A stretch of DNA of 40,263 nt. Source: Bacteriovoracaceae bacterium UBA4097. GTDB lineage: Bacteria; Bdellovibrionota; Bacteriovoracia; Bacteriovoracales; Bacteriovoracaceae. This document shows, one piece after another, positions 1 through 8,106 of the stretch. The DNA lies in assembly GCA_002381765.1 (NCBI GenBank), contig DFXX01000072.1, positions 1 to 40,263 on the forward strand, in the 5' to 3' direction. The notes under the pieces are model-generated. The model made no database searches and was not told the origin of the DNA. It saw only the letters and a program-made list of their open reading frames with translations. The translations under genes were made by a program, and so were the position numbers. The first letter of the stretch is position 1, and each line of letters begins with the position of its first letter.

Positions 1-1633
1 AGCGGAAGACCTGGTCTTCTCTTTCCTTGGCAGACTGATCAAGCGGCTTAATGTATCCAGCAACTTTACCAAACTGACCAGAACCACCCGTCTGCTTCTT
101 ATGGGTGTATTCAAACTTAGCTTCGCCGCGGATGGTTTCACGGTAGTTAACCTGTGGAGCACCAACTTCAACTTCAGCTTTATACTCACGCTTAAGACGC
201 TCAACATAGATTTCAAGGTGAAGCTCACCCATACCAGCGATACGAGTTTCGCCAGACTCTTCATCTGTGAAAAGGTGGAAAGTTGGATCTTCTTTAATGA
301 AGCGCTGAAGTCCTTTAGACATACGGGCCTGCATTTCTTTATCTTTAGCTTTAATAGAAAGCTCGATAACCGGTATTGGCACGTGCATTCCTTCACAAGA
401 AAGATGCTCAACACCCTGATCTTCAGCTACGAAAGTATCACCGGAAGCACAGTCAACACCGATCATGGCGATGATATCACCGGCAGAAGCTGAATCGATA
501 TTCTGTCTGTCGTTAGCGTGCATGCGCACGATACGGCCGATACGAACTCTCTTCTTAGTACGAGTATTGATAAGAGTTTCACCCTTATTGAGTGTACCTT
601 GGTAAATACGAGTATAAGTCAACTGACCGAACTGCTCATCAGTGATCTTGAACGCCATACAAACAAGTGGCTTAGTAGAATCTGGCTCAAGAGTAACTTT
701 CTCACCAGAAGTTGAATCGATTGCCTTAGACTTCTCACAAGAAAGTGGAGAAGGAAGGTATCTAGCAACAGCGTTAAGAAGAAGTTGAACACCTTTGTTC
801 TTGAACGCAGAACCCAGGTAAACCGGAGTAAATTTAAGCGAGTTAACCCCTGCTCTAACGGCAGCGTGGATTTGCTCTTCAGAAACTTCCTGACCTTCAA
901 GGATGGCTTCCATCATGCTGTCATCAAATGCTGAAACAACATCGAGCATCTCTTCACGAGCTTTAGCTGCTTGATCGGCCATTTCAGCTGGAATTTCTTC
1001 TTCACGAACGATTTCACCGTTATCGCCATCGAAGTAGTAAGCCTTCATCGTGATGAGATCGACAGCACCTTTGAAGTTCTCTTCAGCACCGATAGGAAGC
1101 TGCATAAGAACGGCATTGTGGTTAAGTTTCTCACGAAGAGATTTTACACCGTTGAAAGCAGAAGCTCCCATACGGTCCATTTTATTTAGAAACGCAAGAC
1201 GAGGAACGCGGTAGCGCTTCATCTGACGGTCAACTGTAATTGACTGAGACTGAACACCAGCAACTGAACAAAGAACCAGGATCGCACCATCAAGAACTCG
1301 AAGTGAGCGCTCAACTTCAACTGTAAAGTCCACGTGTCCCGGAGTATCAATCAAGTTAACCTTGATTTCTTTTCCATCACCTTCAGCGAAAGTGATTCCT
1401 TTCTTGTCGATACCAGTCCATTCAACTGTTGTTGCAGCTGATGTAATTGTAATCCCTTTTTCGCGCTCAAGCTCCATGTGGTCCATGGTTGCTCCTGCGC
1501 CGCCGCCTTTAACGTCCTCGATCTTGTGGATCTTTGAACAATAAAAGAGAATACGCTCGGAAAGGGTTGTCTTACCAGAATCAATGTGGGCGGAAATCCC
1601 AATGTTCCGGGTTTTACTAAGAGGGTTTTTCAT
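1..1633 (-). CDS. fusA: Elongation factor G, N-terminal 544 codons (gene runs off the left edge)
   Basis: Translational GTPase that drives tRNA-mRNA translocation on the ribosome. Read on the minus strand, the protein begins MKNPLSKTRNIGISAHIDSG and carries the P-loop AHIDSGKTT, the switch region with REKGITI, the DTPGHVDF G3 motif and the NKMD G4 motif, followed by domain II and the start of domain III/IV (TGGSGQFGKV). The ATG at 1633-1631 has a GGAG Shine-Dalgarno five bases upstream. The stop codon lies outside the window, so about 150 residues are missing. The GISAHIDSGKTTL wording, rather than the more usual GIMAHIDAGKTTT, recalls the spirochaete/deltaproteobacterial EFG1 lineage related to mitochondrial EF-G1. 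That lineage call is from memory of the motif only; the EF-G identity is very secure. Confidence 0.97.
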   Translation of the reverse strand, partial: MKNPLSKTRNIGISAHIDSGKTTLSERILFYCSKIHKIEDVKGGGAGATMDHMELEREKGITITSAATTVEWTGIDKKGITFAEGDGKEIKVNLIDTPGHVDFTVEVERSLRVLDGAILVLCSVAGVQSQSITVDRQMKRYRVPRLAFLNKMDRMGASAFNGVKSLREKLNHNAVLMQLPIGAEENFKGAVDLITMKAYYFDGDNGEIVREEEIPAEMADQAAKAREEMLDVVSAFDDSMMEAILEGQEVSEEQIHAAVRAGVNSLKFTPVYLGSAFKNKGVQLLLNAVARYLPSPLSCEKSKAIDSTSGEKVTLEPDSTKPLVCMAFKITDEQFGQLTYTRIYQGTLNKGETLINTRTKKRVRIGRIVRMHANDRQNIDSASAGDIIAMIGVDCASGDTFVAEDQGVEHLSCEGMHVPIPVIELSIKAKDKEMQARMSKGLQRFIKEDPTFHLFTDEESGETRIAGMGELHLEIYVERLKREYKAEVEVGAPQVNYRETIRGEAKFEYTHKKQTGGSGQFGKVAGYIKPLDQSAKEREDQVFR

Positions 1634-1687
1634 CTGCACTCCAAGAAATAGTTGAAGGTTGGCCTAATATTAAAAATTTTAGTCTGC

Positions 1688-1717
1688 ATCATAATGGACG
1701 CCTCCCTGTATCGTCAA
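1688..1717 (-). promoter_or_regulatory. Predicted sigma-70-type promoter of fusA
   Basis: On the minus strand, TTGACG (1717-1712) and TATGAT (1693-1688) are separated by 18 bases. They match the -35 and -10 consensus at 5 of 6 positions each. The -10 lies about 55 bases before the fusA start codon. No other gene on this strand is closer. Confidence 0.65.
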
Positions 1718-1778
1718 TTTTTTTCCCTGGACTGGGTGCTTTTTGCTTATTGCCAAAAGCCGATTTTTGGACGAAACA

Positions 1779-2417
1779 ATGGGTATGAATGGTAAGAAGG
1801 ATTTAGACAAAGCAACTCTGTACGAAGCAGTTAAGACCCTGGTGGAGAGCCCATCAAAGCATATTCACTTGGACCAACAGAAGCTCTTCACTCTCTTTAG
1901 TATCGCTTTTCAGTACATTCTCTTTCGATCAACTAAGCATCCTGGGCACTATATAATTAGAATAGAAGACTCTATGCTGGCGGAAAAGCTCGCCCGTAAG
2001 GCCAAGGATGAGACAACTCGCAAGTTCTTAAACCGCCTGATCGTGCCAAGACGCCTGGCCTATGGAAACTCCACCTTTCATTTGGATTATTTTCCACTCG
2101 CCACTTGGGGAGTGACCAAGGATCTTCCAAAAGAGAAAATCCAGGGTGCGATCATTGTTAAAAACACTTCTCATAATCCCTTGATCGATGAGTCTGATTT
2201 CCGCCATTTAACTCTGGACGAGCAGGCCATCGAGCTCTTTGGTAAAGATTATTATTTGAATTCTTTGATGGATATCGCTCCCCGAACCATTACTATCGCC
2301 TTTGACGAGGTCTTTGAAGGGCTTGATGCCATCCGCTTCAACTTTATCGAGGATAAGACTGAGGGATTTGTCGATGGGGTAAAAATCTCGGGAAATATTC
2401 AGTTCGAAGACGACTAG
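1779..2417 (+). CDS. Conserved-looking protein of unknown function
   Basis: I do not recognise this 212-residue protein. It has no signal peptide or membrane segment and looks like a soluble cytoplasmic protein with mixed helix and strand. The start is chosen at ATG 1779 (MGMNGKKDLDKATLYEAVKT). A TTG at 1743 would add 12 residues, and an ATG at 1785 is also possible. It is transcribed away from fusA. Its stop codon TAG interlocks with the stop of the MORN gene on the other strand through the shared tetranucleotide CTAG at 2414-2417. No cofactor or nucleotide-binding motif is visible, so no function is proposed. The reading frame is long and uninterrupted and the region is otherwise empty, which supports a real gene. 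Confidence 0.72.
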   Translation: MGMNGKKDLDKATLYEAVKTLVESPSKHIHLDQQKLFTLFSIAFQYILFRSTKHPGHYIIRIEDSMLAEKLARKAKDETTRKFLNRLIVPRRLAYGNSTFHLDYFPLATWGVTKDLPKEKIQGAIIVKNTSHNPLIDESDFRHLTLDEQAIELFGKDYYLNSLMDIAPRTITIAFDEVFEGLDAIRFNFIEDKTEGFVDGVKISGNIQFEDD

Positions 2418-3190
2418 ATAGCGACCTTGACTCCTTCCTTATACTCGATCTCGGTGAGTTTACCTGCGCGGTCCCACTCTTTCCAAAGACCATTCTTCAG
2501 GTCGTCGAAGTATCTTCCCTGGGCCTTAATATTACCATTTCCGTAATAGAATACCCAAACGCCACTTTTTAGACCATCCATATAGTCCCCCTCGGCCAGA
2601 AGTTTCCCAGAGTCATAAAAGTGCTTCCAGTAACCAATACGGCGACCTTTAAGGAACTCACCTTGGGCGGCCAGAACTCCCGTTTCAAAACGTATTTCTC
2701 CCACTCCATCTTTAAAGGTTTTATTGTAAAAGACGTCCTGAGGAGGTAGATCCCAGGAGAAGCCCCTAATGGTTTCTTCTTTTTGAAATTTACGAGCGGC
2801 CTTCAGAATATAGTAACGGGCAGATTCTTTCTCTTGAGGAGTGACTTCCGAGAGGTAAGATATCTCATCTTTGACCTTTGAGGCGAGTCTAGGAAGATCG
2901 GTTTCCAGGAGAGAAATCGCGGCTTCTCCTGAGTCAAAAATGCATTTCGCAAAGAGTGAGAGCATCTGCTCCTGACTCATAAGAACGGTTTCAATATCGT
3001 CAGTAGGAAGCTTTAAGAAGTCATCAAAAGTGCGAATGTTCTTCATCACCCAACTCATAAAAATGGGATCTTCCAAGACACCGGCGGTGAAGATTTGAGT
3101 CCGGCTATTCAGACCGGTAATCTCCATGTTTTGGACGAATTCTTTAAATCCATCAAACTGACGTTTTTTAATACGAGCTAACATTGCCAT
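2414..3190 (-). CDS. MORN-repeat (YwqK-like) protein with an N-terminal helical domain
   Basis: The C-terminal third (about residues 160-258) contains four degenerate MORN/YwqK-type repeats of about 22 residues, for example AEGDYMDGLKSGVWVFYYGN and AQGRYFDDLKNGLWKEWDRA. These fold as beta-hairpins and often mediate protein or membrane contacts. The first 150 residues are helical and acidic. The stretch DPIFMSWVMKNIRTFDDFLK loosely recalls FliG middle-domain helices, but this is only an impression. There is no signal peptide. Automated annotation often labels such proteins 'YwqK family antitoxin'; nothing here shows a toxin partner. ATG codons at 3190 and 3184 are both possible starts. A TATAAT box lies only 8 bases upstream of 3190, so the mRNA may be leaderless. 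Confidence 0.75.
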   Translation of the reverse strand: MAMLARIKKRQFDGFKEFVQNMEITGLNSRTQIFTAGVLEDPIFMSWVMKNIRTFDDFLKLPTDDIETVLMSQEQMLSLFAKCIFDSGEAAISLLETDLPRLASKVKDEISYLSEVTPQEKESARYYILKAARKFQKEETIRGFSWDLPPQDVFYNKTFKDGVGEIRFETGVLAAQGEFLKGRRIGYWKHFYDSGKLLAEGDYMDGLKSGVWVFYYGNGNIKAQGRYFDDLKNGLWKEWDRAGKLTEIEYKEGVKVAI

Positions 3191-3198
3191 ATGGGCCC

Positions 3199-3204
3199 AT
3201 TATA
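3199..3204 (-). promoter_or_regulatory. -10 box (TATAAT) abutting the MORN gene start
   Basis: A perfect TATAAT on the minus strand ends 8 bases before the ATG at 3190, placing the expected transcription start at or next to the start codon. No good -35 hexamer is seen at 17-18 bases; instead there is a T8C6 homopolymer stretch running out of the iscS stop codon. Confidence 0.45.
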
Positions 3205-3234
3205 TAGGCGAGAAACTGCTGGGGGGAAAAAAAA

Positions 3235-4413
3235 TTATTTTTTTGAAATGAGGCCTTGTAATCTATTGAAAACTGGATGAAGCTTGACCTTAATCTTGTT
3301 AAGTTTTTCTTCATCCATGGAAAAGCCAAGAGAAAGCCTCAGTCCATTGCGGGCCACACTCTCTTTTCCTAGCAGAGTAAGAATAAGACTTGGTCTCGCC
3401 GCTCCACTGGAGCAGGCAGAACCCGCACTGATCATGATGCCTTGAAGATCAAACAGTGCGAGGGAGATATCAGAAGTCAGATCATTCAGATAAAAATAGA
3501 TGGTATTACTGGCATGCTGCTGGGGTTTAAGAAGCCCCCCGATTCCCTTCAATTCTTCTTCCATATACTGGGCCAGTTTATTTCGATAGTCCTGAGTTTT
3601 TAGCACATCGACTTTCTCAAGATCTAAGAGGGCCAGAGCAATGCTCTTTATCCCTTGAGGATTCTCAGTTCCAGAGCGAAGGCCTTGCTGCTGCCCTCCA
3701 CCGGCAATGAGTGGATAAAAGAAGAGATCGGCCGACATAAATGAGAAACCAATTCCCTTCAGTGCCCCAAACTTATGAGCGGAAAAGCTCCAGATATCAC
3801 CAACCGACAGATCTCTCCACTCAGGAATCTTTCCCGGTGCTTGAACGGCATCGATATGAAGATAAAGATCAGGCAGGGCTTTAAACCGTTTCACATCTTC
3901 TAAGGGAGAAACTAAACCAGTTTCATTATGAATCCAGAGATGATGATAGAGGATCATGAGACTTGGATCGTTTTTTTTCTTCTCTGTTAGTTCAGAAAAG
4001 TTTTTCTCATGCTGATAGGTGAGGTCACTGTTTTGCATGAGCTCAAAGAAGCTCACATCTTCATGCCAATATCTCTCTTTAAGAGAAGTCACCGCGGGAT
4101 GGTCGGTCTTTGCATAGCAAATGAGAAGCCTGCGATTATGCTGACGGCAATACTCACTAAAGGAATTGGCATAGGTAATAAAAGCTTCGGTAGCACCTGA
4201 ATGAAAAAAAAGCTTAGTGCTCTTTTCGCTCTTTCCAAAGCTCTTAAAGATTTGCGTGCGGGATTCGTTAATGATTTTTCTAGAGTGCTTGCCAGCAGAA
4301 TGTTGGCTGGCGGGATTAGCAAAAACAACTTCGCCGCTCTTCAACCAGTTTGTAACTGAGAGGGAGAGCGGCGAAGTTGCGTTATAATCTAAATAAAGGC
4401 TATCAGTATCCAA
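3235..4413 (-). CDS. iscS: Cysteine desulfurase, class V aminotransferase fold
   Basis: A PLP enzyme that takes sulfur from cysteine as an enzyme-bound persulfide for Fe-S cluster and thio-cofactor assembly. Visible motifs are YLDYNATSP at the N-terminus, HSGATEA (residues 71-77), HIDAVQ (187-191), the PLP-lysine motif SFSAHKFGALKG with K214, GGGQQQGLRSGTEN (238-251), and the active-site loop SAGSACSSG with catalytic C334. At 392 residues it is a normal NifS/IscS length. The start is TTG 4413, because the frame upstream is closed by the TAA of the Rrf2 regulator 15 bases away. No strong Shine-Dalgarno is present, so translational coupling is likely. Linkage to an Rrf2 regulator matches isc operons, although no iscU follows. 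The gene could equally be called nifS or sufS-like. Confidence 0.9.
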   Translation of the reverse strand: MDTDSLYLDYNATSPLSLSVTNWLKSGEVVFANPASQHSAGKHSRKIINESRTQIFKSFGKSEKSTKLFFHSGATEAFITYANSFSEYCRQHNRRLLICYAKTDHPAVTSLKERYWHEDVSFFELMQNSDLTYQHEKNFSELTEKKKNDPSLMILYHHLWIHNETGLVSPLEDVKRFKALPDLYLHIDAVQAPGKIPEWRDLSVGDIWSFSAHKFGALKGIGFSFMSADLFFYPLIAGGGQQQGLRSGTENPQGIKSIALALLDLEKVDVLKTQDYRNKLAQYMEEELKGIGGLLKPQQHASNTIYFYLNDLTSDISLALFDLQGIMISAGSACSSGAARPSLILTLLGKESVARNGLRLSLGFSMDEEKLNKIKVKLHPVFNRLQGLISKK

Positions 4414-4431
4414 AATAATGGAGAACCGTTT

Positions 4432-4971
4432 TTACTGGTTCATCTCTCCAATGTTGGCACGGATTGAAGAATCAGCATTATTTGATCCAGTAGCTTCTGC
4501 AGATTCACTAGCACCAGAAGTCTTACGAGAAAGATCTCCTAGAGAAGTTGTTGCAAGATAGTCCATCATGATCTGACCAAGATTCTCAAAATAAGACTTA
4601 GTAAGATTGAACTCGCGAGTATCAACGATAGCGTTGATATCATTGCCTTGCTCATCTTTCATGATTTCGATACCAGAACTTGGAACGTTCAGAATATCAC
4701 GGGCAGGGTTGATGTTTTCACCAACGCAATCAAGTACGTCTTTTACCGTGATCTCATCCATAGAACGAGAGAGAACATATCCGCCCCCTGGACCACGAAC
4801 TGACTTGACTACTTTACCTGTACGAAGCTTTCTGAAAAGCTGCTCAAGATAGTGTAAGCTGATTGACTGACGAGTTGAAATTTCTTGAAGTCTTACTGGG
4901 TTTCCGTTTGAGTGGAAAGTAAGATCAAGCATAGCTCGAACTGCGTAACGTCCTTTAGATGTAAGTCTCAT
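4432..4971 (-). CDS. Rrf2/IscR-family transcriptional regulator, without the three-Cys cluster motif
   Basis: A 179-residue winged-helix regulator. It begins MRLTSKGRYAVRAMLDL, which is the classic Rrf2 N-terminus, followed by the recognition region SISLHYLEQLFRKLR and the wing SVRGPGGGYVLSR. ATG 4971 is preceded by GGAGGAAGACA, an excellent Shine-Dalgarno; a longer reading from 5070 is unlikely. E. coli IscR binds [2Fe-2S] through three closely spaced cysteines and a histidine. Here the equivalent region (DCVGENINPARD, residues 81-92) has one cysteine only, C82. The last 40 residues are a Ser/Ala/Asn-rich tail that looks disordered. Directly upstream of the cysteine desulfurase, it probably regulates that gene, but its signal is unlikely to be a canonical IscR cluster. 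Confidence 0.88.
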   Translation of the reverse strand: MRLTSKGRYAVRAMLDLTFHSNGNPVRLQEISTRQSISLHYLEQLFRKLRTGKVVKSVRGPGGGYVLSRSMDEITVKDVLDCVGENINPARDILNVPSSGIEIMKDEQGNDINAIVDTREFNLTKSYFENLGQIMMDYLATTSLGDLSRKTSGASESAEATGSNNADSSIRANIGEMNQ

Positions 4972-5270
4972 TGTCTTCCTCCATAAATCCAAAAAAGTTG
5001 GTAAATCTTTAATCGGGTTTCCAAACAATCCTTGTCCCCCGAAGACATCTCTTACTGAATTGCCGCTCATGACAATCCAGACTAAATATCTCTTAAATAG
5101 TATGACAGTTTCTATTTTCTCACGTCAACTTCTTTATCTCTTAGATCACTTTATTTTTATTGAGGCTGTCTGGTCCTATGAAAAACCAAAACAATATCAG
5201 GCGATTAACCCTCATCTTTAGGAGCGATGGTGTTAAATTGTCTCCGGGCAGAAAATTCCGACCGACTAGG
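4972..5270. other. Gene-free stretch between tsaE and the Rrf2 regulator
   Basis: These 299 bases separate the end of the cdaA-tsaE operon from the Rrf2-iscS pair, all on the minus strand. The stretch holds the candidate Rrf2 promoter (5099-5128) and the 5' leader. I see no convincing intrinsic terminator and no coding sequence. The open plus-strand frame from 5160 runs antisense into tsaE and lacks any recognisable feature. Confidence 0.5.
5099..5128 (-). promoter_or_regulatory. Predicted promoter of the Rrf2-iscS unit
   Basis: On the minus strand TTGACG (5128-5123) and CATACT (5104-5099) are 18 bases apart, matching the sigma-70 consensus at 5 of 6 and 4 of 6 positions. The implied leader is about 120 bases long, which leaves room for autoregulation by the Rrf2 protein. 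I could not recognise an IscR type 1 or type 2 site. Confidence 0.45.
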
Positions 5271-5729
5271 TTAGTCTTCGCTGAGAGAATAAAGAAAGAA
5301 GTTACGAGAAGGCCCTTCGGGGGAATCGCCGACACCTTCATTGATGAAGATCTCCATGAGATAAGGCGAGAAGTTTTCCGGCACCTCTCGCAGGATCCGG
5401 CGAACATACTTCATTCCCCACTCCACAAAAAAGTACTGCTTGTCTTCCAGATAGATGGGTAGCTCCAGCTGAATGATTTCCTCATTCTTTTCAATTCGAT
5501 AGAAATCCGCATGTAGCACATTCTTGCACTCAGACATTATGGAGTAGGTGGGACTTAAGGCCTGTTCTTCCCCTAGAAAGGTCTGGGTAAAAGTAGTTTT
5601 TCCCGCTCCCAAATCTCCTTCCAGAATAATCAAGGCCGGCACCTTTACCAGATCCTTTAACTCATAGACAATATAGGAGAGATCTGACTTATAGACTTTT
5701 TTCCATTCGCGAATGATCTTCTTATTCAT
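5271..5729 (-). CDS. tsaE: tRNA t6A37 biosynthesis ATPase TsaE
   Basis: A small P-loop ATPase that works with TsaB and TsaD to make N6-threonylcarbamoyl-adenosine at position 37 of ANN-decoding tRNAs. Its 152 residues are the usual family length. Walker A is GDLGAGKTT (residues 38-46), followed by the family signatures SPTYSI, HADFYRI and FVEWG. It is the last gene of the operon that starts with cdaA: its ATG (5729) lies three bases after the nnr stop, with AGGACT upstream inside the nnr end. The nnr-tsaE neighbourhood is common in bacteria (yjeF-yjeE in E. coli), which supports the call. Confidence 0.95.
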   Translation of the reverse strand: MNKKIIREWKKVYKSDLSYIVYELKDLVKVPALIILEGDLGAGKTTFTQTFLGEEQALSPTYSIMSECKNVLHADFYRIEKNEEIIQLELPIYLEDKQYFFVEWGMKYVRRILREVPENFSPYLMEIFINEGVGDSPEGPSRNFFLYSLSED

Positions 5730-5732
5730 TCC

Positions 5733-7325
5733 CTAGTCCTTCAGCAATTCGTCTAAGGCCTTAAAGGCTTCAGGGAACGCCTCAATAAGACTTGTAGAAG
5801 TCATGGGTCTTACCCCTAATTTCTCGGCCGCAAACTGGCCCGACCAGGTATGAATCATGACCCCTAAGAGAATGGTGCGATTAAGATTCTCATACATATT
5901 ATAAAGAGAATCTCGTTTCTTTAAATTGGCCTCTTGCCCAATGAGTCCTCCCAGAATTCCTGAAAGCACATCACCTACTCCTCCTGTGGCCATGCCATCA
6001 TTCGGAGAGAAATTGAAATAGGTCTTGCCATTGGGGAAACCCAGGTAAGTACAAGGCCCCTTGAGAATAACTGAGCAATTAATTCTATCGATAACATCTT
6101 TTAGATGCTCGTAGGGCGACTTCATGACCTCCTCAAGTGGTATTCCTGAGAAGCGGCTGAACTCACCAAAATGAGGGGTCATAAGAGTGGGTGCACTTCT
6201 CATCTTAAAGACTTCAGCATCTTCTTTAAGACTAAGGACGTTAATAGCATCCGCATCTAAAACTACTGGGCCCGGAAAATTATTAAGAATCTCTAGCACC
6301 AGCATGCGAGCACGATTAGAGCGAGCAAGCCCTGGGCCAATCACGATGGAGTCATAGCGATCGAGGCCTTTTAACAGGCGTCCCCACTTCGCTTGATCAT
6401 TGGGTACATAACCCGTCATGATCTCAGGCACGACTCGGGAGAGAAATTCCTGATACTGAGGCTCCCAGGTTACGGCAGTAACGAGTCCCGCTCCCACCTT
6501 GATTGCCGCAGAGCTGGCCATAACCAGGGCCCCCGTAAGGCCATGAGATCCACCAATTACCAGAGTATGTCCAAAGAGTTTCTTATCTCCGAATTTATTT
6601 CTTGCTGGAGGTAATTCATCTTTTAAATTTGTATCGATGAGAAATTTATCTCCCCCTTCTTCCGTGAGATTTGTGGGAAGTCCCAGAGGAAGGCAGTGAA
6701 TTTCTCCCACCAGACGTGGCCCATCGGCCTGATAGTAGCCAAGCTTCGGAAACCCCACTGCAAGTGTGAGATCGGCCTGAATGGCATTGCCCTGAATTTG
6801 TCCGGAATCGCCTTCAACCCCAGTAGGAATATCAAGAGAGATTGTAAAGGCCTTCACCTGATTGATGAAGTGAATGATATCGTAGAGAAAATTAGAGAGG
6901 GGAAGCCTCACCCCTGTTCCGAAAATAGCGTCAAAGACAATCTTAGGAGCGCCACTTTGCTGGCAATAAGATTCCAATTGAGCGACCTCATCAATATAGG
7001 AAATTCTCACCCCATAAGAGCGAGCAATCTTGAGCTGATCGATGACTTCCTGCGAGTGACTTTTTTCATCAAAGAGCATAAAGGCCCGGGACTCATAACC
7101 CATGCTTGCCATGTGTCTTGCGATAGCAAGACCAGTACCGCCGTTATTGCCTTTACCGATAAGGAAGATAAGTTCGCCGAAATGAATATCCTCTCCCAGC
7201 TTCTCCACCACTGCACGAGCACCTAAGAGGGCCACGTTTTCGATGATGAGTTTTTCGGGAAAGTGAAATTTCGTCTGTGCGATTTTTTCGATTTCTTTCA
7301 TTTCTGCTTGAGTAACAATCTTCAT
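5733..7325 (-). CDS. nnr: Bifunctional NAD(P)H-hydrate repair enzyme (epimerase + ADP-dependent dehydratase)
   Basis: Repairs hydrated NAD(P)H: the N-terminal YjeF_N domain (about residues 1-215) epimerises R- to S-NAD(P)HX, and the C-terminal ribokinase-like domain (about 235-525) dehydrates the S form using ADP. N-terminal motifs are IGKGNNGGTG (57-65), DAIFGTG and SLDIPTGVEGDSG. C-terminal motifs are VIGGSHGLTGA, VIGPGL, VLDADA, TPHFGEF and the NDGMATGGVGDVLSG nucleotide-binding loop. Full length at 530 residues. One oddity is that the epimerase motif GNNGGDG has threonine (T64) in place of aspartate. The gene follows pdxJ by 15 bases with AGGATCG before its ATG. Confidence 0.95.
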   Translation of the reverse strand: MKIVTQAEMKEIEKIAQTKFHFPEKLIIENVALLGARAVVEKLGEDIHFGELIFLIGKGNNGGTGLAIARHMASMGYESRAFMLFDEKSHSQEVIDQLKIARSYGVRISYIDEVAQLESYCQQSGAPKIVFDAIFGTGVRLPLSNFLYDIIHFINQVKAFTISLDIPTGVEGDSGQIQGNAIQADLTLAVGFPKLGYYQADGPRLVGEIHCLPLGLPTNLTEEGGDKFLIDTNLKDELPPARNKFGDKKLFGHTLVIGGSHGLTGALVMASSAAIKVGAGLVTAVTWEPQYQEFLSRVVPEIMTGYVPNDQAKWGRLLKGLDRYDSIVIGPGLARSNRARMLVLEILNNFPGPVVLDADAINVLSLKEDAEVFKMRSAPTLMTPHFGEFSRFSGIPLEEVMKSPYEHLKDVIDRINCSVILKGPCTYLGFPNGKTYFNFSPNDGMATGGVGDVLSGILGGLIGQEANLKKRDSLYNMYENLNRTILLGVMIHTWSGQFAAEKLGVRPMTSTSLIEAFPEAFKALDELLKD

Positions 7326-7340
7326 AATCGATCCTTCAAC

Positions 7341-8102
7341 TTAATCCTTAAGGGGATATTTACTCATCAAGGTCAGCATTTCCTTAACCACATGGCCCAG
7401 TCCTAAGAAGACCGACTCACCAATGATCCAATGACCTATATTATATTCTTCAAAGTGGCCCTCTGCCAATAAAGGTTCCAGAGATTCGAAGGTCAGTCCA
7501 TGCCCTGCGTGATAGCCCCAACCATTTTTCTTTATAAGCTGGGCCCCCTGCCCGTATTTATCAAGATGAGAGGAGAGATCTTTCTTATTTAAAAAGTCCT
7601 TAGCATATTCTCCAGTATGGATCTCTACTGCGTCGGCCTTGAGAGTCAGGCACTTCTCGAGAACAGCTTTATCGGCTTCAACAAAAAGAGAAATTCTGGT
7701 GTGAGGCAGAGAAGCTTTTAAAGCTTCACAAGTCTTCTTCACTTTTTGATAATTGGTTTCATTCAAGACATCCAGGCCACCTTCAGTGGTTCGCTCTTCT
7801 CTTTTTTCTGGGACCAGGCAAATCCATTCCGGCTTCTCTTTAATGGCAATACCAATCATCTCATCATGGCATCCCATCTCAAAATTCAAAGGAAGACCCA
7901 GCTTTTTACACATATCATGAACTGCGAGAACATCATGGTCTTGAATATGACGACGATCTTCTCTTAAATGAATGGTAATTTGATGAGCACCGGTAGCAAG
8001 AGCAACTTCAGCTGCCCTCCAGACTTCCGGATAGAATTCCCCTCTCTGCTGTCTAAGTGTCGCAACATGGTCAATATTGACCCCAAGTCGGGCGAGCTTC
8101 AT
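7341..8102 (-). CDS. pdxJ: Pyridoxine 5'-phosphate synthase
   Basis: Last step of DXP-dependent vitamin B6 synthesis: condenses 1-deoxyxylulose 5-phosphate with 3-amino-2-oxopropyl phosphate in a TIM barrel. The N-terminus MKLARLGVNIDHVATLRQQR is the textbook PdxJ start, followed by ITIHLREDRRHIQDHD, NFEMGCHDEM, VEIHTGEYA and GHGLTFE. At 253 residues it is slightly longer than the E. coli enzyme (243). ATG 8102 lies four bases after the glmM stop, and its AGGAT ribosome site overlaps the glmM end. The product PLP is the cofactor of the cysteine desulfurase further along this strand, though that link is only circumstantial. Confidence 0.96.
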   Translation of the reverse strand: MKLARLGVNIDHVATLRQQRGEFYPEVWRAAEVALATGAHQITIHLREDRRHIQDHDVLAVHDMCKKLGLPLNFEMGCHDEMIGIAIKEKPEWICLVPEKREERTTEGGLDVLNETNYQKVKKTCEALKASLPHTRISLFVEADKAVLEKCLTLKADAVEIHTGEYAKDFLNKKDLSSHLDKYGQGAQLIKKNGWGYHAGHGLTFESLEPLLAEGHFEEYNIGHWIIGESVFLGLGHVVKEMLTLMSKYPLKD

Positions 8103-8106
8103 GAAA

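Noticed and set aside
101..900. Open frames on both strands inside fusA
   Set aside because: They are out-of-frame or antisense to a clear EF-G sequence, have low-complexity composition and no ribosome site.
2414..3190. Toxin-antitoxin module based on the YwqK-like repeats
   Set aside because: The neighbour on the opposite strand shows no toxin motif and is convergent, not operonic.
5160..5462. 100-codon plus-strand frame overlapping the end of tsaE
   Set aside because: Antisense to conserved TsaE motifs, no recognisable domain, and no supporting promoter or Shine-Dalgarno.
6696..7226. 176-codon plus-strand frame within nnr
   Set aside because: Lies opposite the conserved epimerase domain and reads as a shadow of it.
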